Assembly (NCBI GenBank): GCA_003151595.1
Contig: PLXW01000183.1
Location: 565 to 43,486 of the forward strand
Length of the DNA: 42,922 bases
Source of the DNA: Myxococcales bacterium
Lineage (GTDB): Bacteria; Myxococcota; Polyangia; Polyangiales; Polyangiaceae
Reading direction: 5' to 3'
Part shown: positions 1 through 10,153 of the stretch, piece after piece
Numbering within the stretch: the stretch's first letter is position 1
How the letters are laid out: every line of letters begins with the position of its first letter
The notes under the pieces: generated by a model
The model's database searches: none
Told to the model about the DNA's origin: nothing
What the model saw: only the letters and a program-made list of their open reading frames with translations
Program-made: the position numbers and the translations under genes

Positions 1-2
1 CG

Positions 3-1028
3 GCCGAGCGCGAGGTGCTCCTCGAGTTCTACTGGATCTCTCCCGACGCCGTCGGCATCCTCTTCCGCGACGCGCTCGTCGAGCGCGCGAACGCGGGCGT
101 CGTCGTCCGCGTGATCTACGACTCGCTCGGCAGCGTGGGGTTGTCGGCCGCGTGGTGGCGTCCGGTCATCGAAGCCGGGGGCTCGGTCTGGGAGTACCAC
201 GCTCTCCTCTCGCTCACCGGCCCCGTGGGCGGGATCGGCAATCTCGTGCAGCGCGATCACCGAAAGCTCCTCGTCGTCGACGGCGCGATCGGCTTCACCG
301 GCGGCATCAACCTCGGGCTCCCGTGGCAATCGACGGATCACGGCGGCGGCGGCTGGCGCGACAACGCCCTCGCTGCGCGCGGAGAAGTGGCCGGCGAGAT
401 GCGCGCGCTCTTCTATCGAACGTGGCGCCGCGTCACGCGCGAGCCGCCGCCGAGCGACGTCACGAACCTCGCGCACCGGCGCGACGCGACCGTCTACGTG
501 CTCGCCAGCCAGCGCCGTCGCCGTCGCAACATTCACCGCGAGTACCTGATTCGCATCGCCGGCGCGCGACGGACGATCGACATCGCCAACGCCTACTTCC
601 TCCCCGACATCCGCCTCCGCCGCGCGCTCTACCGCGCCGTCGCGCGCGGCGTCCGCGTGCGCGTTCTGCTTCCGGCAATCAGCGACGTGCCCGGCATTCA
701 GTTCGCGATCGAAGCGCTGTGGGGCCGCATGCTGCGAAAGGGGGTCGAGATCTACGCGCTCCCTCCCCCCATGCTCCACGCGAAGACCGCGATCATCGAC
801 GAGCGCTTCGTCACGATCGGCAGCTACAACCTCGATGAGCGGAGCTTCAGGAAGAACCTCGAAGCGAACCTCGCCGTCGTCGACGAAGCCTTCGGCAAGC
901 ACGTGAGCGAGACGTTCGAGCGGGACCTCGCGGGCGCCCACCGCATCGACGCCGGCGCCTGGGAGGAGCGATCCGTCGCGCGCCGTGGCGTGGAGTGGCT
1001 GGCGATCGCGTTCCGCGAATTCTGGTGA
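3..1028 (+). CDS. Phospholipase D / cardiolipin synthase-like protein, 5' end missing
   Basis: The reading frame is open to the left edge, so the N-terminus is missing; the GTG at 15 is internal. Two HKD motifs of the phospholipase D superfamily are visible: HRKLLVVD followed by GFTGGINLG near position 260-310, and HAKTAIID followed by GSYNLDERS near 777-845. Two HKD motifs, the Gly-Ser/Gly-Gly motifs after each and the LEANLAVVD C-terminal stretch fit bacterial cardiolipin synthases, which transfer a phosphatidyl group between glycerophospholipids at the inner membrane. A membrane anchor, if any, would lie outside the window. The next gene is an acylglycerolphosphate acyltransferase that starts next to or overlapping this stop, so the two may form a phospholipid operon. 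Another PLD-family phosphatidyltransferase or hydrolase cannot be excluded. Confidence 0.88.
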   Translation, partial: AEREVLLEFYWISPDAVGILFRDALVERANAGVVVRVIYDSLGSVGLSAAWWRPVIEAGGSVWEYHALLSLTGPVGGIGNLVQRDHRKLLVVDGAIGFTGGINLGLPWQSTDHGGGGWRDNALAARGEVAGEMRALFYRTWRRVTREPPPSDVTNLAHRRDATVYVLASQRRRRRNIHREYLIRIAGARRTIDIANAYFLPDIRLRRALYRAVARGVRVRVLLPAISDVPGIQFAIEALWGRMLRKGVEIYALPPPMLHAKTAIIDERFVTIGSYNLDERSFRKNLEANLAVVDEAFGKHVSETFERDLAGAHRIDAGAWEERSVARRGVEWLAIAFREFW

Positions 1029-1033
1029 GCGCG

Positions 1034-1798
1034 ATGAAGGCTCGTGCGCGGCGCGCGGTTCGAGGAGCAGGGTTCGCGGCGATCACGAGCGCGATGCTGC
1101 CGGTGTTCCTTGCGCGACGCTCGATGACCCGCGCCGGCGATCGCGAACGCCTGCGCGATCGCTGGGTGCGGCGGTGGAGCGACGCGCTGCTCGACCTGTT
1201 CGCGGTGTCGATCGAGGTGCGGGGCGATCTCCCGCGCGCGAGCACGCGCGGGCGTCTCGTGGTCGCGAACCATCGAAGCACGATCGACATCGCGCTCCTC
1301 TTGCGCACGTTCGGCGGACGCATGGTGAGCCGCGCGGATCTGTCCGGCTGGCCGCTCCTCGGTACCGCCGCGCGCGGCGTGGGGACGATCTTCGTCGATC
1401 GCGCGAAAGCGGTGAGCGGCGCGAGCACCATCTTCACGATGAAGAGCGCGCTTCAATCGGGCGAGACGGTCTGCGTGTTTCCCGAAGGGACGACGTTCGC
1501 CGGTGACGAGGTCCGCCCCTTCCACGCCGGCGCGTTCGTCGCTACGCGCGGCACTGGCGCCGAGATCGTGCCCGTGGGAATCGCCTACCAGACCGGCTCG
1601 GGCGCGGCGTTCGTCGACGAGCCGTTCATGGCGCATCTCTCCCGCATGGCGAGCGCCGACCCGACGCGCGTCGTGGCGTGCGTGGGCGCTCCGATCGTGG
1701 TCGAGCCCGGAGCGCGCGCGGCGAAGCTGTCGGAAACGACGCGCGAGCGCGTTCAGGCGCTGGTGCACGAAGCGCGCGCGATCGTCGACGCGCGCTGA
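1034..1798 (+). CDS. plsC: 1-acyl-sn-glycerol-3-phosphate acyltransferase (PlsC family)
   Basis: Predicted to transfer an acyl chain to position 2 of lysophosphatidic acid, giving phosphatidic acid. The family blocks appear in order: NHRSTID (the HX4D catalytic motif, near 1270), GVGTIFVDR (block II), FPEGTTF (block III, glycerophosphate binding, near 1480) and VPVGIAY (block IV). Length is about 254 aa, normal for the family. I chose the ATG at 1034, with a GGTGAG sequence about 7 nt upstream. A GTG at 1025 would overlap the preceding stop as GTGA, the tight coupling seen elsewhere in this window, and is the alternative. It probably shares a transcript with the PLD-like gene. Acyl substrate cannot be told from sequence. 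Confidence 0.9.
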   Translation: MKARARRAVRGAGFAAITSAMLPVFLARRSMTRAGDRERLRDRWVRRWSDALLDLFAVSIEVRGDLPRASTRGRLVVANHRSTIDIALLLRTFGGRMVSRADLSGWPLLGTAARGVGTIFVDRAKAVSGASTIFTMKSALQSGETVCVFPEGTTFAGDEVRPFHAGAFVATRGTGAEIVPVGIAYQTGSGAAFVDEPFMAHLSRMASADPTRVVACVGAPIVVEPGARAAKLSETTRERVQALVHEARAIVDAR

Positions 1799-1824
1799 CG
1801 CTCGTTTCTCGCGCCTCTCGGCGT

Positions 1825-2025
1825 TTACCCGCCGCCGACGAACTGCACGATCTCGATCGTGTCCCCCGCCTTCACCTGATGCGTCTCATGCTTCGCGCGC
1901 GGCACGATCGCGCGGTTGATCTCCACGGCCACCGGCCCCGTCGCCAGCGCGAGGTGCTCGAGCAACCCCCGCACGCTCGCCCCGTCCGGAACCTCGCATG
2001 GCGCGCCGTTGACCGTGACCTGCAT
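1825..2025 (-). CDS. thiS: Sulfur carrier protein ThiS
   Basis: A 66-residue beta-grasp protein of the ThiS/MoaD type, beginning MQVTVNGAPCEVPDG and ending VQFVGGG. The terminal Gly-Gly is the feature that is adenylated and converted to a thiocarboxylate in thiazole synthesis for thiamine. The PVAVEINRAIVPR segment and the short length favour ThiS over MoaD. The gene converges on plsC and is divergent from the AlaX-like gene, with about 31 bp between the two starts. No thiF, thiG or other thiamine gene is in the window, and I see no TPP riboswitch upstream (there is no room for one). It could instead serve another sulfur-transfer pathway. Confidence 0.85.
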   Translation of the reverse strand: MQVTVNGAPCEVPDGASVRGLLEHLALATGPVAVEINRAIVPRAKHETHQVKAGDTIEIVQFVGGG

Positions 2026-2056
2026 GGCGTTGGAGCCATGCTAGATCGAGCGCGCG

Positions 2057-3322
2057 ATGGCCACCGAAAAACTGTACTGGGCCGACCCCGCGGCGCGCAC
2101 CTTCGAGGCCGAGTCCGCGCGCCTCTCGCGCTGGCAGGACCGCGCGTCCGTCGTCTTGCCGCGAACGCTCTTCTATCCGGAAGCAGGCGGGCAGCTCGGT
2201 GACCACGGGACGCTGACGATCGGCGCGCGCCCGATCGCGATCGACGACGCGCAGATCGATGACGACGGGGTCATCCATCACCTGGTCGCGGAGCGAGGCG
2301 AGGCCGCGCTCGCGGAGAGCGATCTCGGCCCCACGCGAGGCGCGATCGACGACGCGCGTCGCCGCGACTTCACCGCGCAGCACACCGCCCAGCACGCCTT
2401 CTCTCGCGCGCTCCTCGACGAAGCGAACGCGCCCACGGTCTCGTCACGGCTCGGCGCCACGCTCTGCACGATCGACGTCGACCGCGTCGACATCCCGGAG
2501 CGCGAGCTCGCCCGCGCCGAAGATCTGGTGAACGCGATCGTGACGGACGACGTCGTCGTGCGCGCGCTCTTCCCCACGGACGAAGAGCTCGCGGCGATGG
2601 ATCTCCGTCGCGCGCCGAAGGTGACGGCCAACGTGCGCATCATCGACATCGGCGGGTTCGACCTGTCGCCGTGCGGAGGGACGCACTGCACGCGCAGCGG
2701 ACAGATCGGCATCGTTCGGATCGCCGGCGTCGAGCGGTACAAAGGGAAGACGCGCGTGTCGTTTCACGCCGGGAAGCGCGCGCTGGTCGACGCGCGCGCC
2801 AAGGAAGCGGCGCTGGCGTCGCTCGCCGCGGAGCTCACGTGCGGCATGCTCGACGTTGGGAACGCCGTCGCGAAGCTGCGCGGCGAGCTGAAGACGCGCA
2901 CCGACGCGCTGGCGGCGATGCGCGGCGAGCTCGTCGATCGAATCACCGAAGCGGCGTGGCGCGAGCACCCTGTGCGCCTTCGCTTTGCGAGTCCGGCGAC
3001 GACGTTCGTGACGCTCGTTCGCCCGCACGACGACGTCGCGATGCTCCGCGCGATCGCCAATCGCCTCACCGAGCGGCAAGACGTGGTGGCCCTCGTAGCC
3101 TCGCTCGATCCCGCGACCAGCGACGCGCTTCTCGTCGTCCAGCGTGGCGCAGGAGTCACCGGCGCGGCCGCGTTCGATTGCGGCGCGTGGCTGAAAAGCA
3201 CGGCGAGCGCACATGAAGGTCGCGGGGGCGGGCGCCCGGAAAGAGCCGAAGGGCGCATCCGGCTCACCGCGCCCACCGGCATCGGGTCGCTGGACAAGAT
3301 CGCCTCTCTCCTCCCTCAGTAA
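2057..3322 (+). CDS. AlaX-type alanyl-tRNA editing protein with C-terminal DHHA1-like region
   Basis: Free-standing editing proteins of this family hydrolyse Ser or Gly wrongly attached to tRNA(Ala). The N-terminal barrel is recognisable from LFYPEAGGQLGD (residues about 39-49). The zinc ligands are visible: HTAQH at 109-113 and CGGTHC near 206-211. At 421 aa it is longer than minimal AlaX, and the region after about 240 has the coiled-coil plus DHHA1 layout of the long AlaX form, with RGGGRPERAEG near the end resembling the GGGG/FxAQGG region of AlaRS. The start is the first ATG after a short divergent gap to thiS. No alanyl-tRNA synthetase is nearby. Substrate preference (Ser or Gly) is not inferable. 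Confidence 0.85.
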   Translation: MATEKLYWADPAARTFEAESARLSRWQDRASVVLPRTLFYPEAGGQLGDHGTLTIGARPIAIDDAQIDDDGVIHHLVAERGEAALAESDLGPTRGAIDDARRRDFTAQHTAQHAFSRALLDEANAPTVSSRLGATLCTIDVDRVDIPERELARAEDLVNAIVTDDVVVRALFPTDEELAAMDLRRAPKVTANVRIIDIGGFDLSPCGGTHCTRSGQIGIVRIAGVERYKGKTRVSFHAGKRALVDARAKEAALASLAAELTCGMLDVGNAVAKLRGELKTRTDALAAMRGELVDRITEAAWREHPVRLRFASPATTFVTLVRPHDDVAMLRAIANRLTERQDVVALVASLDPATSDALLVVQRGAGVTGAAAFDCGAWLKSTASAHEGRGGGRPERAEGRIRLTAPTGIGSLDKIASLLPQ

Positions 3323-3332
3323 AACGCTTACC

Positions 3333-3353
3333 AACGCGAACGCGTTGCGCGTT
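3333..3353. promoter_or_regulatory. 21-nt nested palindrome between the AlaX-like gene and the next ORF
   Basis: Arms AACGCG (3333-3338) and CGCGTT (3348-3353) flank an inner perfect palindrome AACGCGTT. It starts 11 nt after the AlaX stop and ends 19 nt before the ATG at 3372. No T-run follows, so it is a weak terminator candidate and could equally be an operator. Confidence 0.3.
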
Positions 3354-3371
3354 ACGCTTCACGGCTGCTCG

Positions 3372-4307
3372 ATGAAGTCGCGATCTCCCGTCCCCGTTGC
3401 GAAGAAGGACGACCTCGAAGACGTCGCGTGGGCTCTTCAGACCGCGGAGGCGACTTGGTCGCGCGGCGAGCACGCCGATGCGCTGAAGTGGATCCGCCGC
3501 GCCGCCGAGTCGGCGAGCGAGGCCGAAGCCGATGACCGCGCGCTCGAACTCGCGAAGGCCGCGGCCGACGTGGCGTCGCTCCTCGCGGAGCGGACGTCGA
3601 CCACGCTGACGGGTCAGGGCCCGCCGCCCATCCCGCAGACCGCACCGCGAATCGGATCGATCTCGAAGCCGCCGCCGGCGATGCAGAGCCCGGTGCCGCG
3701 CGCCACGACGACGGCCGGGCCCACGCCGCCGAAAGTGGGAGCCGGCGTGCCGTCGCTGCCGCGCCCCGGTCAGAAGGGGCCGATGCCGTCGCGCGTGCAA
3801 GCGCCGATGTCGAAGCGCGGAGGGCGCCGCTCGTCGCCGAGCTTCACAGACGAAGTCACGCACACCGAAGCCGAAGTGCGCGCGCCGTCGCGAAGCCGCG
3901 CGAGCGTCACGAACGAAGCGAAGAAGCGCTCGCGCAACAGCAAGCCGTCGGCGGAAGACACGCAGCAAGGTCCGCAGACGTCGCGTCATCCGTCGGTCGC
4001 CGAGGAGATCGACGCCTGGCCCACGCAGACGCTGACCGGCGACGACTTCGACGACGACGCGCAGCACACGCGCATCGGCACGCCGGCCTACCGCGAGACC
4101 GCGAAGAAAGCGTCGGCGCGACCGCCGGCGATGGGCGCGCCAGGTCCGCTCGTCATGTCGCAAGCGGTCCGCGTCATCGTCTGGCGCGAGCCCGACGGCG
4201 TTCACGTCGCGCCGGCAGGAACGCAGGTGACCGCGATCTCGGTCGAAGCCGTGCTCGTGGCGATGGACCCGGGCGCGGATCTCGCCGCGTGGCTCTCGAA
4301 CAAATAG
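3372..4307 (+). CDS. Hypothetical protein: helical N-terminus, disordered middle, conserved-looking C-terminal tail
   Basis: I do not recognise this family. The start is set at the ATG at 3372, giving 311 aa; the frame is open further upstream into the AlaX gene but that part reads as shadow. Residues about 10-75 look like a TPR-type helical hairpin (LQTAEATWSRGEHADALKWIRRAAESA, given here only as the key region at 20-46). Residues about 80-255 are Pro/Ser/Lys/Arg-rich and probably disordered. The last 45 residues (RVIVWREPDGVHVAPAGTQV and on) look folded. There is no signal peptide or membrane segment. It converges with the kinase gene, whose stop is 24 bp beyond. The layout resembles cytoplasmic adaptor or scaffold proteins, which is speculation. 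Confidence 0.7.
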   Translation: MKSRSPVPVAKKDDLEDVAWALQTAEATWSRGEHADALKWIRRAAESASEAEADDRALELAKAAADVASLLAERTSTTLTGQGPPPIPQTAPRIGSISKPPPAMQSPVPRATTTAGPTPPKVGAGVPSLPRPGQKGPMPSRVQAPMSKRGGRRSSPSFTDEVTHTEAEVRAPSRSRASVTNEAKKRSRNSKPSAEDTQQGPQTSRHPSVAEEIDAWPTQTLTGDDFDDDAQHTRIGTPAYRETAKKASARPPAMGAPGPLVMSQAVRVIVWREPDGVHVAPAGTQVTAISVEAVLVAMDPGADLAAWLSNK

Positions 4308-4331
4308 CGCTGGCGACGGGCTCGCGGGTAG

Positions 4332-5936
4332 CTAGCGCGAGGCGTCGGCGCGCACGGCCGCATCGCCGGCAGCGACGTTCGGAATCGCGCCGGAGGCGAT
4401 CTCGGCGGGCGGTGCTTGCAGGATCTCCGCAGTGCCGGTCGCGGGGGGCGCGGGCTCCTGCATCGGAGGCTCGGGCACTTCGTCGACCACGCTCGTCGCG
4501 GGCATCGTCGCGCGCTCGGTGCCCACGGCGGCCGCCGTGTCGCTCGCTCCGCCGCGCCGCGTGAAAGCGAGCACCAAGACACCGACGCCGATGATCACGA
4601 GCGCCGTGAGCGCCGCCGCCAGCATGGCGTGCATCGGCTTCGCGTTGCCCGCCCTCGAGGGCTCACCACCGAGCGCCAGCGTCTTCATCGTCGTCGGCCC
4701 GTCGTTCGGCGGCGCGACCCACGCGGGCGATTGGAACATCGTCGGATCGCCGGTCGACATCGGCGACTGCTCTTCGGCGCCGTTCGACGCGGGCAACGGA
4801 TCGTGAACCATGACCTTGGGTTGATCGCGCCGCGTCGAAGGGACCCCTTCGGCCAGCATCGTCGTCGACGGGAGGTCTTCCTCGAAGTTCGCCGCGGGAT
4901 CGCTCGCCCGCAGGACGACCTGCGTGTCCTCGCCCAGCGTGATCGGCCGCGACGGCGTGAACGCCGATGGCGGGAGCGGAGCCGCGTTGACCGCGCTCGC
5001 ACCGGAGCCCGTTCGCTGCCATCCGCCACTCGAGCCGAGGATCGCGTCGGGGAGCGCCGCGGCCAGGCGATCGGCGAACACCTTGCAGTCGCGCAGCCGC
5101 TTCTCGACGTCGTGCTCGATGGCTTCGTGCACCACGCGCGCGAGCCCCTCCGGGACCCACGGAGCGATCTTCGAGAGCGGCGGCACGCGCTCCGTCAGGA
5201 TCTTCATGATCGTCTCTTGGTACGTCCCGAGCTCCGGGTACGCAGGCACTCCGGCCAGCGCTTCGTACAGCACGACGCCGAGCCCCCACACGTCGCTCCG
5301 ATGATCGACCGTCGTGAGCCCCTGCGCCTGCTCGGGCGACATGTACTGCGGCGTCCCCAGCGCAACTCCCGCCGCGGTCAGCTCCATCATGCCTTCGGCG
5401 CTGGCCATCGAGGCCGAGCTGCCGAGGAGCTTCGAGATCCCGAAGTCGAGGATCTTCACGCGCAACGAGCCGTCGTCGCGATCGGTGAGGAACACGTTCG
5501 CCGGCTTCAGGTCGCGGTGAATCACGCGCGCCGCATGCGCCTTCACCAGCGCGCGTGCCGACTGGTATCCAATCTGCGCGACGGTCAGCGGATCGAGCCT
5601 GCGCCCCGGCTGCTTCCGCAGACGCATCTCGAGGTCCTCGCCTTGGAGGAGCTCCATCACCATGTAGAGACCGACCTGCGCGTCGCGTCCGACGTCGAAC
5701 ACCTGCACGATGTTCTCGCTCTCGACCGCGCTCGCCGCGCGCGCCTCGCGCTTGAAGCGCATCGCGAGCTCGGGGCTCATGTCGTTGCCCGAGTCGATGA
5801 TCTTCACGGCGACCTTCTTCGCGAGGTCGACGTGCTGCCCTTCGTAGACGGATCCCATCCCACCAACGCCTATGAGGCGCTTGAGCTTGTACTTCCCCGC
5901 GATCGTCGTCCCGACGAAGCCCTTGGCCTCGCTCAT
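4332..5936 (-). CDS. Membrane-anchored Ser/Thr protein kinase (PKN/Hanks type)
   Basis: Phosphorylates Ser/Thr on protein targets. The start is the ATG at 5936, preceded by GGAGAA about 9 nt upstream; an upstream in-frame extension to 6044 has no support. The kinase domain spans about residues 12-280: GVGGMGSVYEG (glycine loop), VAVKIID (catalytic Lys), HRDLKPANVFL (catalytic loop), DFGISKLL (Mg2+-binding DFG) and GTPQYMSPEQA (activation/APE segment). All catalytic residues are present. A Pro/Ser-rich linker follows, then one membrane segment at about 435-457 (AAALTALVIIGVGVLVLAF) ending in RR, then a Pro/Ala-rich tail of about 75 residues. Topology predicts a cytoplasmic kinase with a short periplasmic tail. 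It is divergent from the DUF4337 gene; substrate unknown. Confidence 0.93.
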   Translation of the reverse strand: MSEAKGFVGTTIAGKYKLKRLIGVGGMGSVYEGQHVDLAKKVAVKIIDSGNDMSPELAMRFKREARAASAVESENIVQVFDVGRDAQVGLYMVMELLQGEDLEMRLRKQPGRRLDPLTVAQIGYQSARALVKAHAARVIHRDLKPANVFLTDRDDGSLRVKILDFGISKLLGSSASMASAEGMMELTAAGVALGTPQYMSPEQAQGLTTVDHRSDVWGLGVVLYEALAGVPAYPELGTYQETIMKILTERVPPLSKIAPWVPEGLARVVHEAIEHDVEKRLRDCKVFADRLAAALPDAILGSSGGWQRTGSGASAVNAAPLPPSAFTPSRPITLGEDTQVVLRASDPAANFEEDLPSTTMLAEGVPSTRRDQPKVMVHDPLPASNGAEEQSPMSTGDPTMFQSPAWVAPPNDGPTTMKTLALGGEPSRAGNAKPMHAMLAAALTALVIIGVGVLVLAFTRRGGASDTAAAVGTERATMPATSVVDEVPEPPMQEPAPPATGTAEILQAPPAEIASGAIPNVAAGDAAVRADASR

Positions 5937-6039
5937 CCGTTCTCCCCAAGACGCGCCATCGTCACTCGCAGCCCACGTCACGCGATCGCAGACCCGCTCG
6001 CGCGAGCCGCCCGAACGTCCGTTAGCGTAACCGATCCGT

Positions 6040-6062
6040 TGCACGACGCCTTCTTTCGTGCA
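6040..6062. promoter_or_regulatory. Inverted repeat in the kinase/DUF4337 divergent intergenic region
   Basis: Perfect 7-bp arms TGCACGA (6040-6046) and TCGTGCA (6056-6062) with a 9-bp spacer, in the 229-bp region between two divergent starts (5936 and 6166). The length and symmetry fit a dimeric regulator site. The rest of this region shows no other clear signal except the GGAGG ribosome binding site near 6152 for the rightward gene. Confidence 0.4.
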
Positions 6063-6165
6063 GCTCTACGCCCACCCTCGCCGCCAACGTGCGAGTGAGA
6101 ATCACACTTGCCGCTAGCTCAAGGGCCGCGTTTGATGCCGGGTTCAACAAGCGGAGGGATCCCAG

Positions 6166-7119
6166 ATGAGCGAAGCGACGGAGATGCTCGAGCACATGGA
6201 GCACGCCGGTCACGGCGGCGGCCACGGCGAACACGGCAAAGGGAACACGGGAAAACTCATCGGGATCACGATGGCCGTCCTCGGCGTCATGCTCGCGTTG
6301 TGCGCGGCGCTCGTCGGCTCGCAGCGGACGGATTTGATCAAGACGATGGTCGAGCAGTCGAACAAGTTCGGCATCTACCAGTCCGAGTCGATGAAGTTCC
6401 GCGTCATGGAAGCCGACGCCGAGATCCTCCACGCGCTCACGCCGAGCAAGACCGAGGTCGCCAAATTCGAGGACGCTCTCAAGGGGGTGCGTTCACGATC
6501 AGGCAAGGCCGACGACGAAGACACCGCCGAGGTGAAAGACACGATCGACGTCGCCACGCGCGAGCTCGCCGACATTCTCTCGCCCGACAAGGAAGACGAA
6601 GATCACTTCGCGAAGCTTCGCGACACGTACAAGCGCGACATGGCCGAGGCGAAGGAAGACGCCGAGGCGTACGACGGCGCCATCGAGGCGCATCAGGAAG
6701 CGGCCGAGTGGTACGAGCGCGCGCAGCTCTGCGCCGAAATCGGGATCGTCATCGCGTCGATCGCGCTGCTCCTGGCGAACAAGAAGGCGTGGGCGGTGGC
6801 CGTCACGATCGGATCGGCCGGGGCGATCATCATCGTGATGACCTTCATGCGGACCAACACGGCGCTCGCCGCGGCCGACAAGAAGATCGAAGACGCGCAG
6901 AAGAACACAGCGTCACTCGACGAAGACGACAAGGACGGCGACGGCAAGCCCGACACGGCGCCGGCCGAAGGTGCGGCGAAGCCTGCGGGGTCGACGGTCC
7001 CGCCGAAGGCCGAACAGAAGCCGAACGAGCCCCCGCCCGGGTCCGGGTCAGGCAAGGGCGACGGTACGGGCGCCGGCGGCGGCAAGGGCGGCGGCGAGCA
7101 CCACAAGGGCGACAAGTAG
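6166..7119 (+). CDS. DUF4337-like membrane protein with His-rich N-terminus and Gly-rich tail
   Basis: A 317-aa protein that starts at an ATG preceded by GGAGG about 10 nt upstream. One membrane segment lies at about residues 31-51 (LIGITMAVLGVMLALCAALV), and a hydrophobic region at about 190-235 probably gives two more. Between them is a charged helical region with YQSESMK, the type of motif seen in DUF4337 proteins, whose function is unknown. The N-terminus (MEHAGHGGGHGEHG, residues 11-24) is His-rich and could bind metal, which is inference. After 240 the protein is Asp/Lys then Gly/Pro-rich and probably disordered. It has its own strong terminator, so it is likely monocistronic. Family call is by recall and moderate. 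Confidence 0.72.
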   Translation: MSEATEMLEHMEHAGHGGGHGEHGKGNTGKLIGITMAVLGVMLALCAALVGSQRTDLIKTMVEQSNKFGIYQSESMKFRVMEADAEILHALTPSKTEVAKFEDALKGVRSRSGKADDEDTAEVKDTIDVATRELADILSPDKEDEDHFAKLRDTYKRDMAEAKEDAEAYDGAIEAHQEAAEWYERAQLCAEIGIVIASIALLLANKKAWAVAVTIGSAGAIIIVMTFMRTNTALAAADKKIEDAQKNTASLDEDDKDGDGKPDTAPAEGAAKPAGSTVPPKAEQKPNEPPPGSGSGKGDGTGAGGGKGGGEHHKGDK

Positions 7120-7124
7120 CCGTG

Positions 7125-7175
7125 GCGCGTCGGGGTCGATTGGCCTAATCTTTCGACCCCGAGCGCGCCTGTTTT
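7125..7175 (+). terminator. Rho-independent terminator after the DUF4337-like gene
   Basis: A 9-bp perfect stem CGGGGTCGA (7131-7139) with TCGACCCCG (7153-7161) is extended by T7130-A7162 and, past one bulged G, by GCGCG/CGCGC to 7125 and 7168. It is followed by CTGTTTT (7169-7175). The long GC stem and T-run six nt after the stop codon make this the best classical terminator in the window. Confidence 0.8.
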
Positions 7176-7191
7176 CCGGCGTGCGCATGCG

Positions 7192-7257
7192 TTGGGGCCC
7201 CGCTTCGCCGGGGAGGGGACGCACCGCGCACTTGGCTTCTGCGCGTGCCGGCCCCAA
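7192..7257 (+). promoter_or_regulatory. Structured 5' leader of sucA (possible cis-acting RNA)
   Basis: An outer 8-bp perfect stem TTGGGGCC (7192-7199) with GGCCCCAA (7250-7257) encloses two hairpins: CCCCG/CGGGG (7198-7213, partly competing with the outer stem) and CGCGCA/TGCGCG (7225-7245). This is a branched structure ending about 30 nt before the sucA ATG. It matches no riboswitch class I know by sequence. It may be a regulatory leader or simply a GC-rich repeat. Confidence 0.35.
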
Positions 7258-7287
7258 GCACCCCTTCTCGGTAACAAAATAGAAGCC

Positions 7288-10116
<2,829 letters not shown>

Positions 10117-10124
10117 CCGAAGGA

Positions 10125-10153
10125 GCGCGCGAACGTCAGAAGCGTTCGCGCGC
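10125..10153. terminator. Stem-loop between convergent sucA and lipoprotein genes
   Basis: Perfect 11-bp arms GCGCGCGAACG (10125-10135) and CGTTCGCGCGC (10143-10153) with the 7-nt loop TCAGAAG. It lies just after the sucA stop and spans the last codons and stop of the minus-strand gene. There is no T-run, so it may act as a bidirectional transcript-end structure rather than a classical intrinsic terminator. Confidence 0.6.

Noticed and set aside
2026..2056. TPP riboswitch before thiS
   Set aside because: Only 31 bp separates it from the divergent gene, too short for the aptamer.
5937..6044. Upstream in-frame extension of the kinase
   Set aside because: The ATG at 5936 has a good ribosome binding site and the extension is not protein-like.
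4416..6098. Plus-strand open frame of 560 codons opposite the kinase gene
   Set aside because: Shadow of the kinase gene, with Arg/His-rich sequence and no domain.
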